A stretch of 64,000 nucleotides of DNA from Bradyrhizobium sp. ORS 278 (lineage in GTDB: Bacteria > Pseudomonadota > Alphaproteobacteria > Rhizobiales > Xanthobacteraceae): assembly GCF_000026145.1 (NCBI RefSeq), contig NC_009445.1:1488001-1552000 (forward strand). The letters are read 5' to 3'. The notes beneath the pieces are model-generated. The model saw only the letters and a program-made list of their open reading frames with translations. It ran no database searches and was not told the DNA's origin. Position numbers and translations under genes: made by a program. Position 1 is the stretch's first letter. Each line of letters starts with the position of its first letter. Shown here piece by piece: positions 53,720-62,301 of this stretch.

Positions 53720-54048
53720 CAGCTCAACTCCATTGGTACGCTGGATTGGATGATGGAACCTTTTGATAATGATTTTTGCTTGCAGAATGGTCGGACCTTG
53801 CAAGCAGCATGGCGGCGGCCTGCAACCTGACGGCAGGATTTCGCGATGTTTGCGGCGGAGCGGCTGCGGCGCGATGGCGCAGGCAAGCAGAAAGCTTTCG
53901 AAACAAACGCTTGCGGCTAAAGCCGCCGGTTGCACCGTTGCGGCGGGGTTGTGGGCATTCGGCGGCCAGCCATGGCCGTGCCACGGATGATGCGACGTAT
54001 TATCGCATCATCCGAGATTGACAGCGCGTCCGCTCAGCGAACGCGAGC
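53720..54048. other. 329-bp intergenic region, promoter of the Ala-rich gene
   Basis: No gene seen. It must contain the minus-strand promoter of the Ala-rich gene; a purine- and A-rich stretch lies near 53770-53790. It also holds a perfect 12-bp inverted repeat (53984-54014). Confidence 0.6.
53984..54014. promoter_or_regulatory. Perfect 12-bp inverted repeat
   Basis: Arms CGGATGATGCGA and TCGCATCATCCG enclose the 7-base spacer CGTATTA. It sits 34 bases downstream of the benzoylformate decarboxylase-like stop and about 265 bases upstream of the Ala-rich gene start. Without a T-run it fits an operator at least as well as a terminator. Confidence 0.6.
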
Positions 54049-55665
54049 TCAGCGCTTCTGCGCATAGAGCAGCGGCACCGCGGAATCGACCATCACCTCC
54101 ACGAGGCTGGTGCCGTCGTGGGCGAGGCCGCGGGCGAGCGCGGCGGGCAGATCGGCCGAGCGACTGACCCGCACGGCGTCGCAGCCCAGGCCCTCCGCGA
54201 GCTTGACGAAGTCGAGGCCGGGCAGCTCGAGCCCGGGCACGTTGCGCACCTGCATGACCTGGCTGAACGAGCGCATCGCGCCGTAGCCGGAATTGTTGAT
54301 GACCACGATCGTCAGCCGCAGCTTTCGCTGGGCTGCGGTCCACAGCGCCTGCAGCGAATACATCGCCGAGCCGTCGCCGATCAGGCAGACGATGCGGTCG
54401 TTCGGCCGCCCCAGCGCCATGCCGACTGAGGCCGGCAGGCTGTAGCCGAGGCCGCCGCTCGCCATCGTGTAGAACGAGTCCGCGCCCGGCATCGGCATGT
54501 ATTTGTACATGACCGGACGGTGCGAGGGGATCTCCTCGACGATGGCGGCGCCGGGCGGCAAAGCCTGCGACAGCGTGTGCAGCAGATAGTCGACCGGGAT
54601 CGGGTCGGACGCGTCGGGCGGCTCCGGCATCACGCGGCCCTTCGGCGCGGCGCGCTGCGACTCCGGCAAGAGTTCGCGCAACAGCGACAGCGCGGGACGC
54701 ATCGTCGCGACGATGCTGGTTCCGATCGGCGGCACGCTCGCGCCCTCGGCATCGTCGGTGATCTGATAGAGCGTGGTCGCGCCGTCGAAGATCGCGGCAT
54801 GGCCCTCGACGTGGAAGGTGAACACCGGCGCGCCGATGACCACGACGATGTCGTACGGCTTCAGCGCCTCCGACAGCTGTCCGGGGGAGGCGTGCAGGAA
54901 GCCCTGGAATTGCGGATGCCGCTCCGGGAACGAGCAGCGCGCCGAGAACGGGCTGACCCAGACGCCGGCCTTCGCCTTCTCGGCGACCTGGACCATCAGG
55001 TCGACACAAGCGGCGCGGTCGATGCCAGGGCCGACGACGAGCGCGGGGTTCTTGGCCGCTCCGAGCGCTGCGACCAGCTCCTCTATCGCGGCGCGATCGG
55101 GGCCGAGCTCGCGGCTGACCTTTCGTGCCGCGACCGGCTGCGCCGGATGCATCCAGTCGTCGATCGGGATCGATACGAAAGTCGGGCCGCAGGGCGGCTG
55201 CATCGCGGTGTAGTAGGCGCGCGCGATCGCGCCCGGCACATCCTCGGGCCGCGCCGGCTCGACGCTGTATTTGACGTACGGACGCGGGAATTCGCTCGGG
55301 CGTTCGGCGTAGAGGAACGCCTGCAGCGGCAGGATCGAGCGCGCCTGCTGGCCGGCGGTGATGACGAGCGGCGTCTGGTTGCGATGCGCGGTGTAGATGT
55401 TGCCGAGCGCGTTGCCGACACCGGCGGCCGAATGCAGATTGACGAAGCCGGCATTGCGCGTCGCCTGCGCATAGCCGTCGGCCATGCCGACGACGGAAGC
55501 CTCCTGCAGGCCGAGCACGTAGTCGATATCGTCGGGCCAGTCGCTGAGGAATGGCAGTTCGGTCGAGCCGGGGTTGCCGAACACCTTCTTGATGCCGAAG
55601 GCGCGCAGCAGATCGAAGGTGGCCTGCTTGACGGTGACGGGCTTGGTTGTTGTCTTCTTGGCCAA
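54049..55665 (-). CDS. mdlC: Benzoylformate decarboxylase-like TPP enzyme
   Basis: About 538 residues. It matches benzoylformate decarboxylase with a constant offset of 8: Ser34 in GNPGSTELPFL corresponds to Ser26 of the Pseudomonas enzyme, Glu55 (LQEASVVGMADG) to Glu47, His78 (NLHSAAGVGNA) to His70, and a His in PVFTFHVEG (285) to His281. The TPP-binding GDGSAMYSLQALW ends in the Asn pair of VVINNSGYG. It should decarboxylate an aryl or alkyl 2-oxo acid to an aldehyde in the cytoplasm. The best start is TTG 55665, with GAGGG upstream; longer starts run into the repeat at 55684-55765. Confidence 0.88.
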   Translation of the reverse strand: MAKKTTTKPVTVKQATFDLLRAFGIKKVFGNPGSTELPFLSDWPDDIDYVLGLQEASVVGMADGYAQATRNAGFVNLHSAAGVGNALGNIYTAHRNQTPLVITAGQQARSILPLQAFLYAERPSEFPRPYVKYSVEPARPEDVPGAIARAYYTAMQPPCGPTFVSIPIDDWMHPAQPVAARKVSRELGPDRAAIEELVAALGAAKNPALVVGPGIDRAACVDLMVQVAEKAKAGVWVSPFSARCSFPERHPQFQGFLHASPGQLSEALKPYDIVVVIGAPVFTFHVEGHAAIFDGATTLYQITDDAEGASVPPIGTSIVATMRPALSLLRELLPESQRAAPKGRVMPEPPDASDPIPVDYLLHTLSQALPPGAAIVEEIPSHRPVMYKYMPMPGADSFYTMASGGLGYSLPASVGMALGRPNDRIVCLIGDGSAMYSLQALWTAAQRKLRLTIVVINNSGYGAMRSFSQVMQVRNVPGLELPGLDFVKLAEGLGCDAVRVSRSADLPAALARGLAHDGTSLVEVMVDSAVPLLYAQKR

Positions 55666-55683
55666 AGGCGTCCCTCGGATTGC

Positions 55684-55765
55684 CGTCATTGCGAGGAGCG
55701 AAGCGACGAAGCAATCCAGAGTTCCGGGCAAAGCCCTGGATTGCTTCGCTTCGCTCGCAATGACG
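55684..55765. repeat. Palindromic intergenic repeat, family F copy 1
   Basis: CGTCATTGCGAGGAGCGAAG is answered by CTTCGCTTCGCTCGCAATGACG about 50 bases later. It begins 18 bases upstream of the decarboxylase TTG start, so it could form a hairpin in the leader. A second copy lies at 57808-57895. Confidence 0.93.
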
Positions 55766-55774
55766 ATGACTGTA

Positions 55775-56623
55775 TCACCACGTCGCCGTGCCCTTCATGG
55801 TCGGCTGGCGCTCGGCATTGGCGGTCCACAGCTCGAGGCCGCCATCCCTGTCGCTGGCGTTCACCGAGAATTCGCTGCCTTCGAACAGCGGCTGCACGCC
55901 GCGATAGGCGAACTTCGCGGGCGGCTTGCCCTTGAGCTTGGCGGCGAACTCGACCAGCAGCGCCGCCTGCAGGGGGCCGTGGAAGATCAGGCCCGGATAG
56001 CCCTCGACCTTGGTGACGTAGTCGCGGTCGTAATGAATGCGGTGGCCGTTGAAGGTCAGCGCGGAGTAGCGGAACAGCAGCACGGGATCGGAGACATGGG
56101 CTTCGCTGTGCTGCGCGACCGGCGGAGGCGGCGGTGCCTTGGGTGCAGCAGCCGGCGCGCCGCCCATGTCGCGGTAGACAATGTCCTGACGCTCGCGGAT
56201 GGCCGTCCCGCGCGGCGTCGACACGACATGCTCGACAGCGACGAAGCAGAGCTGGCCGGTCGAGCCGCTCTTCAACGTGACATCGGTGATCGTCGAGACG
56301 CGTGAGGCGAGGTCGCCGACGCGCAAGGGATCGATGAATTGCACCTCGCCGCCGGCCCACATCCGCCGCGGCAGCGGCACCGGCGGCAGGAAGCCGCCGC
56401 GGGTCGGATGACCGTCGGGACCGAGCTGATCGTGCGGAAACACCGGCTGGCCGAGGCACCAATGCACCGTGTAGGGCGCGATGTCGCCGGTCGCGGGCTC
56501 GCCGATGTCCTGGAATAGTGTGGCGCGCAGGCCCTTGGTGAGCTGCGCGGTGACGATGTCGGTTGCTTCAGTGCTGCGGCCGACCCATTGCCGGAGGTGA
56601 TCGAGATCGAGGGACTCCGTCAT
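55775..56623 (-). CDS. MaoC-type / FAS1-like acyl-CoA hydratase (mesaconyl-CoA hydratase-like)
   Basis: About 282 residues. The N-terminal half has the hotdog-like region with FPHDQLGPDGHPTRGGFLPP, and the C-terminal half the second hotdog with the catalytic Asp/His segment FNGHRIHYDRDYVTKVEGYPGLIFHG. This double-hotdog layout fits mesaconyl-C4-CoA hydratases and related itaconyl/beta-methylmalyl-CoA hydratases, here with a Pro-rich linker between halves. ATG 56623 has AAGGG upstream; an ATG 6 bases earlier overlaps the CoA transferase stop. It would hydrate an enoyl-CoA of a short branched dicarboxylate. Confidence 0.82.
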   Translation of the reverse strand: MTESLDLDHLRQWVGRSTEATDIVTAQLTKGLRATLFQDIGEPATGDIAPYTVHWCLGQPVFPHDQLGPDGHPTRGGFLPPVPLPRRMWAGGEVQFIDPLRVGDLASRVSTITDVTLKSGSTGQLCFVAVEHVVSTPRGTAIRERQDIVYRDMGGAPAAAPKAPPPPPVAQHSEAHVSDPVLLFRYSALTFNGHRIHYDRDYVTKVEGYPGLIFHGPLQAALLVEFAAKLKGKPPAKFAYRGVQPLFEGSEFSVNASDRDGGLELWTANAERQPTMKGTATW

Positions 56624-56625
56624 GA

Positions 56626-57738
56626 TCATCCCTTTCGCTGGTGAGGCGAGGCGGCATCGCCGATCGCGGGTACCGCGCCATAGCGCCTGTCGTCGCCGAC
56701 CACGATCGCGGCGGGGGCCGGATAGCTGACGACGCCATTCGGCGTGTCGACCTCGATGCGCCGCAGATGCGGATGGGTCGAGAGATCAGTCATGCTGTTG
56801 ACCTCGGCGAAGGCAATGTCGGCGGCCGCGAGCTTCGCCAGCAGCTCGTCGCGCGACAGCGCCGCGAAGCGATCGGCGACGATCTTGTCGGTGAGCGCGC
56901 GGTTGCGCACCCGCTCGACCATGTTGGCGAAGCGCGGATCGTCGGGCAGCGCGGGCTGCTCCAGCACTTTGGCGCACAAGGTCTTCCACTCGCGCTCGCT
57001 CTGGATCGAGATCAGGATGTCCTTGCCGTCCTTCGAGGTGAACACGCCATAGGGCGCGATCGAGGGATGGGCGAGGCCGATGCGCTTCGGCGCCTGGCCT
57101 GCTTCGGCATTCAGCAGCGGCACCGTCAGCCAGTCGGCCATGACGTCGAACATCGAGATGCGGATGTCCGCGCCCTCGCCGGTGCGGCCGCGCTTGATCA
57201 GCGCCTCCAGGATGGCCGCATGCGCGGTTGCGCCGGTGGCGACGTCGACGATCGACATGCCGACGCGCGACGGCCCTTCCGGGCCGCCGGTGATGGAGGC
57301 GAGCCCGCTCTCGGCCTGGATCAGGAGATCATAGGCCTTGCGGTCGGCGTAAGGGCCGCTGTCGCCATAGCCGGTGATGGTGCAGCAGATCAGCTTCGGA
57401 TAGTCCTGGCGCAGCCGCTCGCGCGCGAAGCCGAGCTTGTCCATCGAGCCGGGCTTGAGGTTCTGCAGCAGCACGTCGGCGCTTGCGATGAGTATCTCCA
57501 ACTCGGCGCGGCCCTCTGGCTTCGACAGATCGACGATGCGCGAATCCTTGCCGCGGTTGAGCCAGACGAAGTAGCTGCTCTGGCCCTTGGCGGCGGCATC
57601 ATAGCCCCGGGCGAAGTCGCCCTCCGGCCGTTCGATCTTGATGACATGGGCGCCGGCGTCGGCCAGCCGTGACGAGCAGAACGGCGCGGCCACCGCCTGC
57701 TCGACGGCAACGACGGTGATCCCTTCAAGCGGCAGCAT
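56626..57738 (-). CDS. CaiB/BaiF family III CoA transferase
   Basis: About 370 residues. The class III N-terminus (GITVVAVEQAVAAPFCSSRLADAG) is followed by the catalytic Asp in SIVDVATGATAHAA and RTGEGADIRISMFDVMADWL. Its product would be an acyl-CoA for the hydratase encoded just downstream. Adjacent to the hydratase (start region overlapping the stop), with an acyl-CoA dehydrogenase upstream, so a short operon is likely. The acid it activates is not evident. Confidence 0.9.
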   Translation of the reverse strand: MLPLEGITVVAVEQAVAAPFCSSRLADAGAHVIKIERPEGDFARGYDAAAKGQSSYFVWLNRGKDSRIVDLSKPEGRAELEILIASADVLLQNLKPGSMDKLGFARERLRQDYPKLICCTITGYGDSGPYADRKAYDLLIQAESGLASITGGPEGPSRVGMSIVDVATGATAHAAILEALIKRGRTGEGADIRISMFDVMADWLTVPLLNAEAGQAPKRIGLAHPSIAPYGVFTSKDGKDILISIQSEREWKTLCAKVLEQPALPDDPRFANMVERVRNRALTDKIVADRFAALSRDELLAKLAAADIAFAEVNSMTDLSTHPHLRRIEVDTPNGVVSYPAPAAIVVGDDRRYGAVPAIGDAASPHQRKG

Positions 57739-57807
57739 GGTGTGAACTCGTGGAATGGGGCCTCATGGGGTCTCCACCATGAGGGCTTGACGTCGAAAAA
57801 AGTCTAT

Positions 57808-57895
57808 CCTCCGTCATTGCGAGCGCAGCGAAGCAATCCAGAATCCCGCCGCGGAAAGACCCTGGATTGCGTCGCTTCGCTCGCAATGACGGAGG
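57808..57895. repeat. Palindromic intergenic repeat, family F copy 2
   Basis: CCTCCGTCATTGCGAGCGCAG is answered by the near-complement ending CGCAATGACGGAGG, with two or three mismatches. It lies between the acyl-CoA dehydrogenase stop and the CoA transferase start, same family as 55684-55765. Confidence 0.9.
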
Positions 57896-57962
57896 AAGCA
57901 GTCTTGGCGCATTCGCGTGCGGCGAGGAGGACAGGTTTGACGTACGAGCGCGCGTTTGCATC

Positions 57963-59129
57963 TCAGTACGACCTGGGCATCCCGAGCACGTGCTCGGCGA
58001 CGTAGGACAGGATCAGATTGGTCGAGATCGGCGCCACCTGGTACAGCCGGGTCTCGCGGAACTTGCGCTCGACGTCGTATTCCTCGGCGAAGCCGAAGCC
58101 GCCATGGGTCTGGATGCAGGCATTGGCCGCCTCGAAGGAGGCGTCGGCGGCGAGCATCTTGGCCATGTTGGCCTCGGCGCCGCAGTCGAGCCCGGCCTCG
58201 TATTTGCGCGTCGCTTCCTTCACCATCAACTCGGCCGCTCGCATGGACGCATAGGACTTGGCGATCGGGAACTGGATGCCTTGATTCTGGCCGATCGGCC
58301 GGCCGAACACGACGCGCTCCTTGGCATAGGCGGTGGCCTTGGCGATGAACCATTTGGCGTCGCCGACGCATTCGGCCGCGATCAGGATGCGCTCGGCATT
58401 CATGCCGGAGAGGATGTAGCGGAAACCCTTGCCCTCCTCGCCGATCAAATTCTCGGCCGGCACGCGCATGTCGGTGAAGAACACTTCCGTCGTGGCGTGG
58501 TTCATCATCGTTCTGATGGGGCGGATGGTCAGCCCGGACTTCTTGGCCTCGCGCATGTCGACGATGAAGACGGAGAGACCCTCGGTGCGCTTCTGCACCT
58601 GATCCTTCGGCGTGGTGCGCGCCAGCAGGATCATCAGGTCGGAATATTCGGCGCGGCTGGTCCAGATCTTCTGGCCGTTGACGACGTAGCTGTCGCCGTC
58701 GCGCTTGGCGACCGTCTTCAGCGACGTCGTGTCGGTGCCCGAGGTCGGCTCGGTGACGCCGAATGCCTGCAGCCGCAATTCGCCGCTCGCGACCTTCGGC
58801 AGCCACTTCGCCTTCTGCTCGGCCGAGCCGTGCCGCAGCACCGTGCCCATCGTGTACATCTGCGCATGGCAGCCGCCGCCATTGCAGCCGGCGCGCTGGA
58901 TTTCCTCCAGGATCGCCGCCGCCGCCGACAGCTTCAGCCCGGCGCCGCCATATTCCTCGGGGATCAGCACCGAGAGATAGCCGGCCTGGGTCAGCGCATC
59001 GACGAAGGCGGAGGGATAAGCCATCTCGCGATCGAGCTTACGCCAATATTCACCGGGGAACTGCGCGCACAGCTTGGCCACTGCATCGCGGATGTCGGCG
59101 TAATCGTCGTGCTGATGCTGATCTGTCAT
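57963..59129 (-). CDS. Acyl-CoA dehydrogenase
   Basis: About 388 residues, normal length. It has the N-terminal LSVLIPEEYGGAGLKL, FAD-binding FGVTEPTSGTDTTSLKT and WTSRAEYSDLMILLAR, and the C-terminal IQTHGGFGFAEEYDVERKFRETRLYQVAPIS with the usual catalytic-site region; the canonical base Glu lies in FAEEYDVER or close to it. It oxidises an acyl-CoA to the enoyl-CoA, passing electrons to ETF. ATG 59129 is chosen because it begins at the family start (TDQHQHDDYADIRDAVAKL). Likely acts before the hydratase in the same pathway. Confidence 0.9.
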   Translation of the reverse strand: MTDQHQHDDYADIRDAVAKLCAQFPGEYWRKLDREMAYPSAFVDALTQAGYLSVLIPEEYGGAGLKLSAAAAILEEIQRAGCNGGGCHAQMYTMGTVLRHGSAEQKAKWLPKVASGELRLQAFGVTEPTSGTDTTSLKTVAKRDGDSYVVNGQKIWTSRAEYSDLMILLARTTPKDQVQKRTEGLSVFIVDMREAKKSGLTIRPIRTMMNHATTEVFFTDMRVPAENLIGEEGKGFRYILSGMNAERILIAAECVGDAKWFIAKATAYAKERVVFGRPIGQNQGIQFPIAKSYASMRAAELMVKEATRKYEAGLDCGAEANMAKMLAADASFEAANACIQTHGGFGFAEEYDVERKFRETRLYQVAPISTNLILSYVAEHVLGMPRSY

Positions 59130-59287
59130 GTATTGCTCCGCGGGCCGCCGTGACGCGGCCTGGGCTCTCCCTGGACTTGTTCCTGATAGCCTATGACCAA
59201 GCGGGTCCCGCTTGGCAAGCTTGGAATGCCAGCGTTGCAGCCGGGCTGCCTTGCCGGCGCGACAGAGCAAGGCGTCCCGCTTACGTT

Positions 59288-59869
59288 CTAGCTGACGGGA
59301 AATCCGAGATGACCGCGGAAGCGGTTCTTGAGGAAGACACCGTCGCGCGCCGGCAGAGCGCGATCGACGTGATCGGTCGCAATCGCGACGCGGGCGAAAT
59401 GCGGGCCGGCGAGATCGCGCAGCTTCGGCCTGAAGGCGGCGAGCGCCGCGGCATCCTCGATCGTGGTGACGGAGGGAAAGCCCGCGCCGCCTGCGATCAG
59501 CTCCAGACGCGCGCCGAGGCCGGAATGGCTCATCTGCATCCCGGTCTCGCCGAAATGGGCATTGTCGAGCACGACGATCGAGAGATTGCGCGGCTGCTTG
59601 GCCGCCGCTGTTGCGAGGCTGCCCAGTCCCATGAGCTGCTCGCCGTCGCCGGTGATGACGGCCACCGGTCGCGACGGCTGCGCCAGCGCCAGCCCGAGGC
59701 CGATCATGGCGGCGCCGCCCATCGCGCCCCACAGGTAGAAGTTCGCATCATGGTCGCCGGCGGCGAACACGTCGTAGGACGACGAGCCGAGGCCGCTTAT
59801 GACCAGCAGGTCGCCGCGGTCCTGCAGCAGCGCCTTCACGGCGATCCGGCGATCGAGCGTGGCACGCAT
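59288..59869 (-). CDS. TPP enzyme, C-terminal (TPP-binding) subunit
   Basis: About 193 residues. The TPP-binding motif GDGEQLMGLGSLATAAAKQP, with its Asn in IVVLDNAHFG, fills the centre. This is the C-terminal third of a benzoylformate/sulfopyruvate-type decarboxylase, like the ComE subunit. The start ATG shares one base with the N-terminal subunit's stop (TGATG), so the two chains are coupled. Together they would form a complete active site for a 2-oxo acid. Confidence 0.87.
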   Translation of the reverse strand: MRATLDRRIAVKALLQDRGDLLVISGLGSSSYDVFAAGDHDANFYLWGAMGGAAMIGLGLALAQPSRPVAVITGDGEQLMGLGSLATAAAKQPRNLSIVVLDNAHFGETGMQMSHSGLGARLELIAGGAGFPSVTTIEDAAALAAFRPKLRDLAGPHFARVAIATDHVDRALPARDGVFLKNRFRGHLGFPVS

Positions 59870-60414
59870 CACTTGGCCTCCGTCCACTTCTTGGCGCCGA
59901 TCATGCGCTGGGAGATCAGCACCGCGATCGGCTGATCGCTGTCATAGGCGAGCCTTGCGGCGGCCGCCGTCATTTCGCCGGCATCTTCGGGCCGCTCCAG
60001 GCGGTACACGGTGACACCCATGATCTCGAAGGCGGATTGCGTGGCCTTGCCCATCGGCACCTGCCATGGATTGAACTCTGCCCATTCGCCGCGCATCGTG
60101 ACGAAGGTGAGAAACGGGAAGCGGCAGCTCGCAAGCAGAGAGAACATGTTGACGCAATTGCCGACCCCGCTCGATTGCATCAGCAGCACCGCCCGCTGGC
60201 CGCCGAGCCACGCACCGGCCGAGAGCGCAACGCCTTCCTCCTCGGTGGTGAGCACGGTGGTGGCGATCGCCGGATCGTCATGCGCGAGGCGGATCAGCCG
60301 GGAATGGCCGGCGTCGGGCACGTAGCAGAGCTGCCTGACGTCGGCGGCTTTGAGCGCGTCGTAGATGGCGAGCGGCCAGTCGGGGGCTGAGGTAAGCGTA
60401 TCGGAAGCGGCCAT
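59869..60414 (-). CDS. TPP enzyme, N-terminal subunit
   Basis: About 181 residues. It has the N-terminal TPP-domain features, including the cofactor-activating Glu in VLTTEEEGVALSAGAWLGG and SSGVGNCVNMFSLL, as in ComD-type chains. It lacks the middle domain. The ATG has AGGACG upstream. The pair with the C-terminal subunit resembles sulfopyruvate or phosphonopyruvate decarboxylases, but the exact 2-oxo acid is unknown; coenzyme M synthesis is not expected here. Confidence 0.85.
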   Translation of the reverse strand: MAASDTLTSAPDWPLAIYDALKAADVRQLCYVPDAGHSRLIRLAHDDPAIATTVLTTEEEGVALSAGAWLGGQRAVLLMQSSGVGNCVNMFSLLASCRFPFLTFVTMRGEWAEFNPWQVPMGKATQSAFEIMGVTVYRLERPEDAGEMTAAAARLAYDSDQPIAVLISQRMIGAKKWTEAK

Positions 60415-60736
60415 GACGTCCTGTGGTTCCTCCGTATGGGGATCTGATGCGGGCCTTATGATCAACACGCCGCCGCGGGGCTTCTCACCATGAGGGGAAG
60501 CATTTTGGCTTCGACCGAGAACTAGCCCCTCTCCATGAACACGCCTCTCGGCGTGGTCTTGGCCTGGTGTGCTGCGGCCGGCCCGCTGCTTGACCCTCGT
60601 GGTGAGGAGCGCCGCGCCAGGCACGATCCGAACAGACAGTCCCCATGGCGGCGCGTCTCGAACCATGAGGCCTCTCCGGGCCTCGCCCTTCGAGACGCGT
60701 GGCTCCGCCAAGCTCCTCGGGGTGAGGGGGAGGGGC
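60415..60736. other. 322-bp intergenic region, mostly repeat
   Basis: No gene seen. It holds the promoter region of the split TPP enzyme and, from 60594 to 60729, a repeat of family B inverted relative to the 7470 copy. It separates the P450 stop from the decarboxylase subunit start on the same strand. Confidence 0.7.
60594..60729. repeat. Interspersed repeat family B, copy 2 (inverted)
   Basis: It contains GCGTCTCGAACCATGAGGCC and CTCGCCCTTCGAGACGCG, the reverse complements of phrases at 7470-7580, plus extra sequence in the centre. A partial copy lies near 51662. Confidence 0.8.
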
Positions 60737-62008
60737 TCACCCGGGGATGCGCACCGGCAGGCTTTCATACCCGCGCACGAAGCTCGAATACACCCGCTTC
60801 GGCTCGCCCACGACCTCGATGCGGTCGAAACGCTTGAGAATCTCCTGCCACACGATACGCAGCTGGAGTTCGGCCAGGCGCATGCCGACGCAGCGGTGGA
60901 TGCCGAAGCCGAAAGAAAGGTGGATGCGCGGCCGCTTGCGGTCGATGATGAAGGCGTCGGGATTTTCGATGACCTCGCCGTCGCGGTTGCCGGAGACGTA
61001 CCACATCACGACGCGGTCGCCCTTCCTGATCTTCTGCCCGCCGAGCTCGGTGTCGACCAGCGCGGTACGGCGCATATGAGCGAGCGGCGTCTGCCAGCGG
61101 ATCACCTCCGGCACCATGATCTCGATCAGCGCCGGATTGTCGCGCAGCTTCTGATACTCGGCCGGGTTCTCGTGCAGCGCCAGCACCGAGGCGGTCATGG
61201 TGTTGCGCGTGGTGTCGTTGCCGCCGACGATGAGCAGGATCAGGTTGCCCATCAGATTGTCCGGCGTCATGTGTCGTGTCGCGTCGCTATGGGCCATCAT
61301 CGAGATCAGGTCGCGGCCCGGATTCGCCTGCCGTTCCTTCCACATCCGGCCGAACGTCTCCGCGCAGTCGGCCAACTCGCTCAGTCGCTCCTCCTCCGAC
61401 GACACGATGCCGCTCTTGGGCAGCGCCGTGGAGACGTCCGACCAGCGCGTCAGCTTGCGGCGCTGCTCGAACGGGAAGTCGAACAGGGTCGCCAGCATCT
61501 GCGTCGTCAGCTCGATCGAGACCTTTTCGACCCAATTGAAGGTCTCGTTGCGCGGCAGCGAGTCCAGCACCTTGGCTGAGCGCTGCCGGATCAGCACCGC
61601 CATCTCGTCGAGATGCTCGGGCGTGAACATCGGCTGCACCGTCTTGCGCTGCTCGCCGTGGCGGGGCTCGTCCATCGCGATGAAGCTCGGCCATTCATAG
61701 CCGGGCGGCACGTCGCGGATCATGATGCCGCCATTGCTGACGTCGGAGGAGAAGATCGCGTGGCTGGTGTCGACATGCATGATGTCGTGGTAGCGCGTGA
61801 CCGACCAATAGGGCTCGATCGGCGCCTTGGTGCAGTAATGCACCGGCGCCTCCTTGCGCAGCCGCTCGAACCACGGCCACAGCGTGTCGTTCTGAAACAG
61901 CCGGGGCGCGCCCGGGTGGAAGTCCTCGATCGGCGTCGCATAGGCCTCCAGCCGCGCCTCGCGCAGCAGATCGGCATGGTCGGAACGAAGCGCGGCCTGG
62001 GCGGTCAT
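60737..62008 (-). CDS. Cytochrome P450, CYP153-like (copy 1)
   Basis: About 423 residues. Key P450 features are the I-helix region GGNDTTRNTM, the E-x-x-R in PEVIRWQTP, and the haem loop FGFGIHRCVG with the thiolate Cys near residue 372. The segments TPLAHMRRTAL, WYVSGNRDGE and VYSSFVRGYESLPVRI are typical of CYP153, which hydroxylates the terminal carbon of alkanes, fatty acids or terpenoids. ATG 62008 has AGGA upstream. It needs a ferredoxin and reductase, not visible nearby. It is closely similar in layout to the P450 293 bases upstream. Confidence 0.87.
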   Translation of the reverse strand: MTAQAALRSDHADLLREARLEAYATPIEDFHPGAPRLFQNDTLWPWFERLRKEAPVHYCTKAPIEPYWSVTRYHDIMHVDTSHAIFSSDVSNGGIMIRDVPPGYEWPSFIAMDEPRHGEQRKTVQPMFTPEHLDEMAVLIRQRSAKVLDSLPRNETFNWVEKVSIELTTQMLATLFDFPFEQRRKLTRWSDVSTALPKSGIVSSEEERLSELADCAETFGRMWKERQANPGRDLISMMAHSDATRHMTPDNLMGNLILLIVGGNDTTRNTMTASVLALHENPAEYQKLRDNPALIEIMVPEVIRWQTPLAHMRRTALVDTELGGQKIRKGDRVVMWYVSGNRDGEVIENPDAFIIDRKRPRIHLSFGFGIHRCVGMRLAELQLRIVWQEILKRFDRIEVVGEPKRVYSSFVRGYESLPVRIPG

Positions 62009-62082
62009 GGGTGGTCCTTTGTTTGAAAGGGCGATCAACAATTCAAATGAGTAAGTGCACCTTCGACGGTGCGAGTGAATGC

Positions 62083-62238
62083 GCCCTCTCCCCTTGTGGG
62101 AGAGGGCATGTAGGAAAGCTCAGCAGATCCGGTTGGGTGAGGGGTCTCTCTCCACAAGCGCGGTGCGCGGAGGGAACCCCTCACCCAACCGAGTGCTTGG
62201 ATGGGCCGCAGATGCCCTCTCCCACAAGGGGAGAGGGC
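62083..62238. repeat. Nested palindrome between two P450 genes, family G
   Basis: GCCCTCTCCCCTTGTGGGAG at the left is answered by CTCCCACAAGGGGAGAGGGC at the right, and inside it CGGTTGGGTGAGGGG is answered by CCCCTCACCCAACCG. The whole 156-bp element folds as a long hairpin. Its ends are self-symmetric, as in mobile palindromic elements. Confidence 0.92.
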
Positions 62239-62301
62239 ACTGTATCTCGCAGCTAGGGGGCCGCAACGGCGTGCGCAATCCGACATCGATTCAAGCAAAA
62301 C

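Noticed and set aside
59288..60414. Coenzyme M biosynthesis, suggested by the ComDE-like split decarboxylase
   Set aside because: No other coenzyme M or phosphosulfolactate genes are nearby, and the setting is acyl-CoA catabolism.
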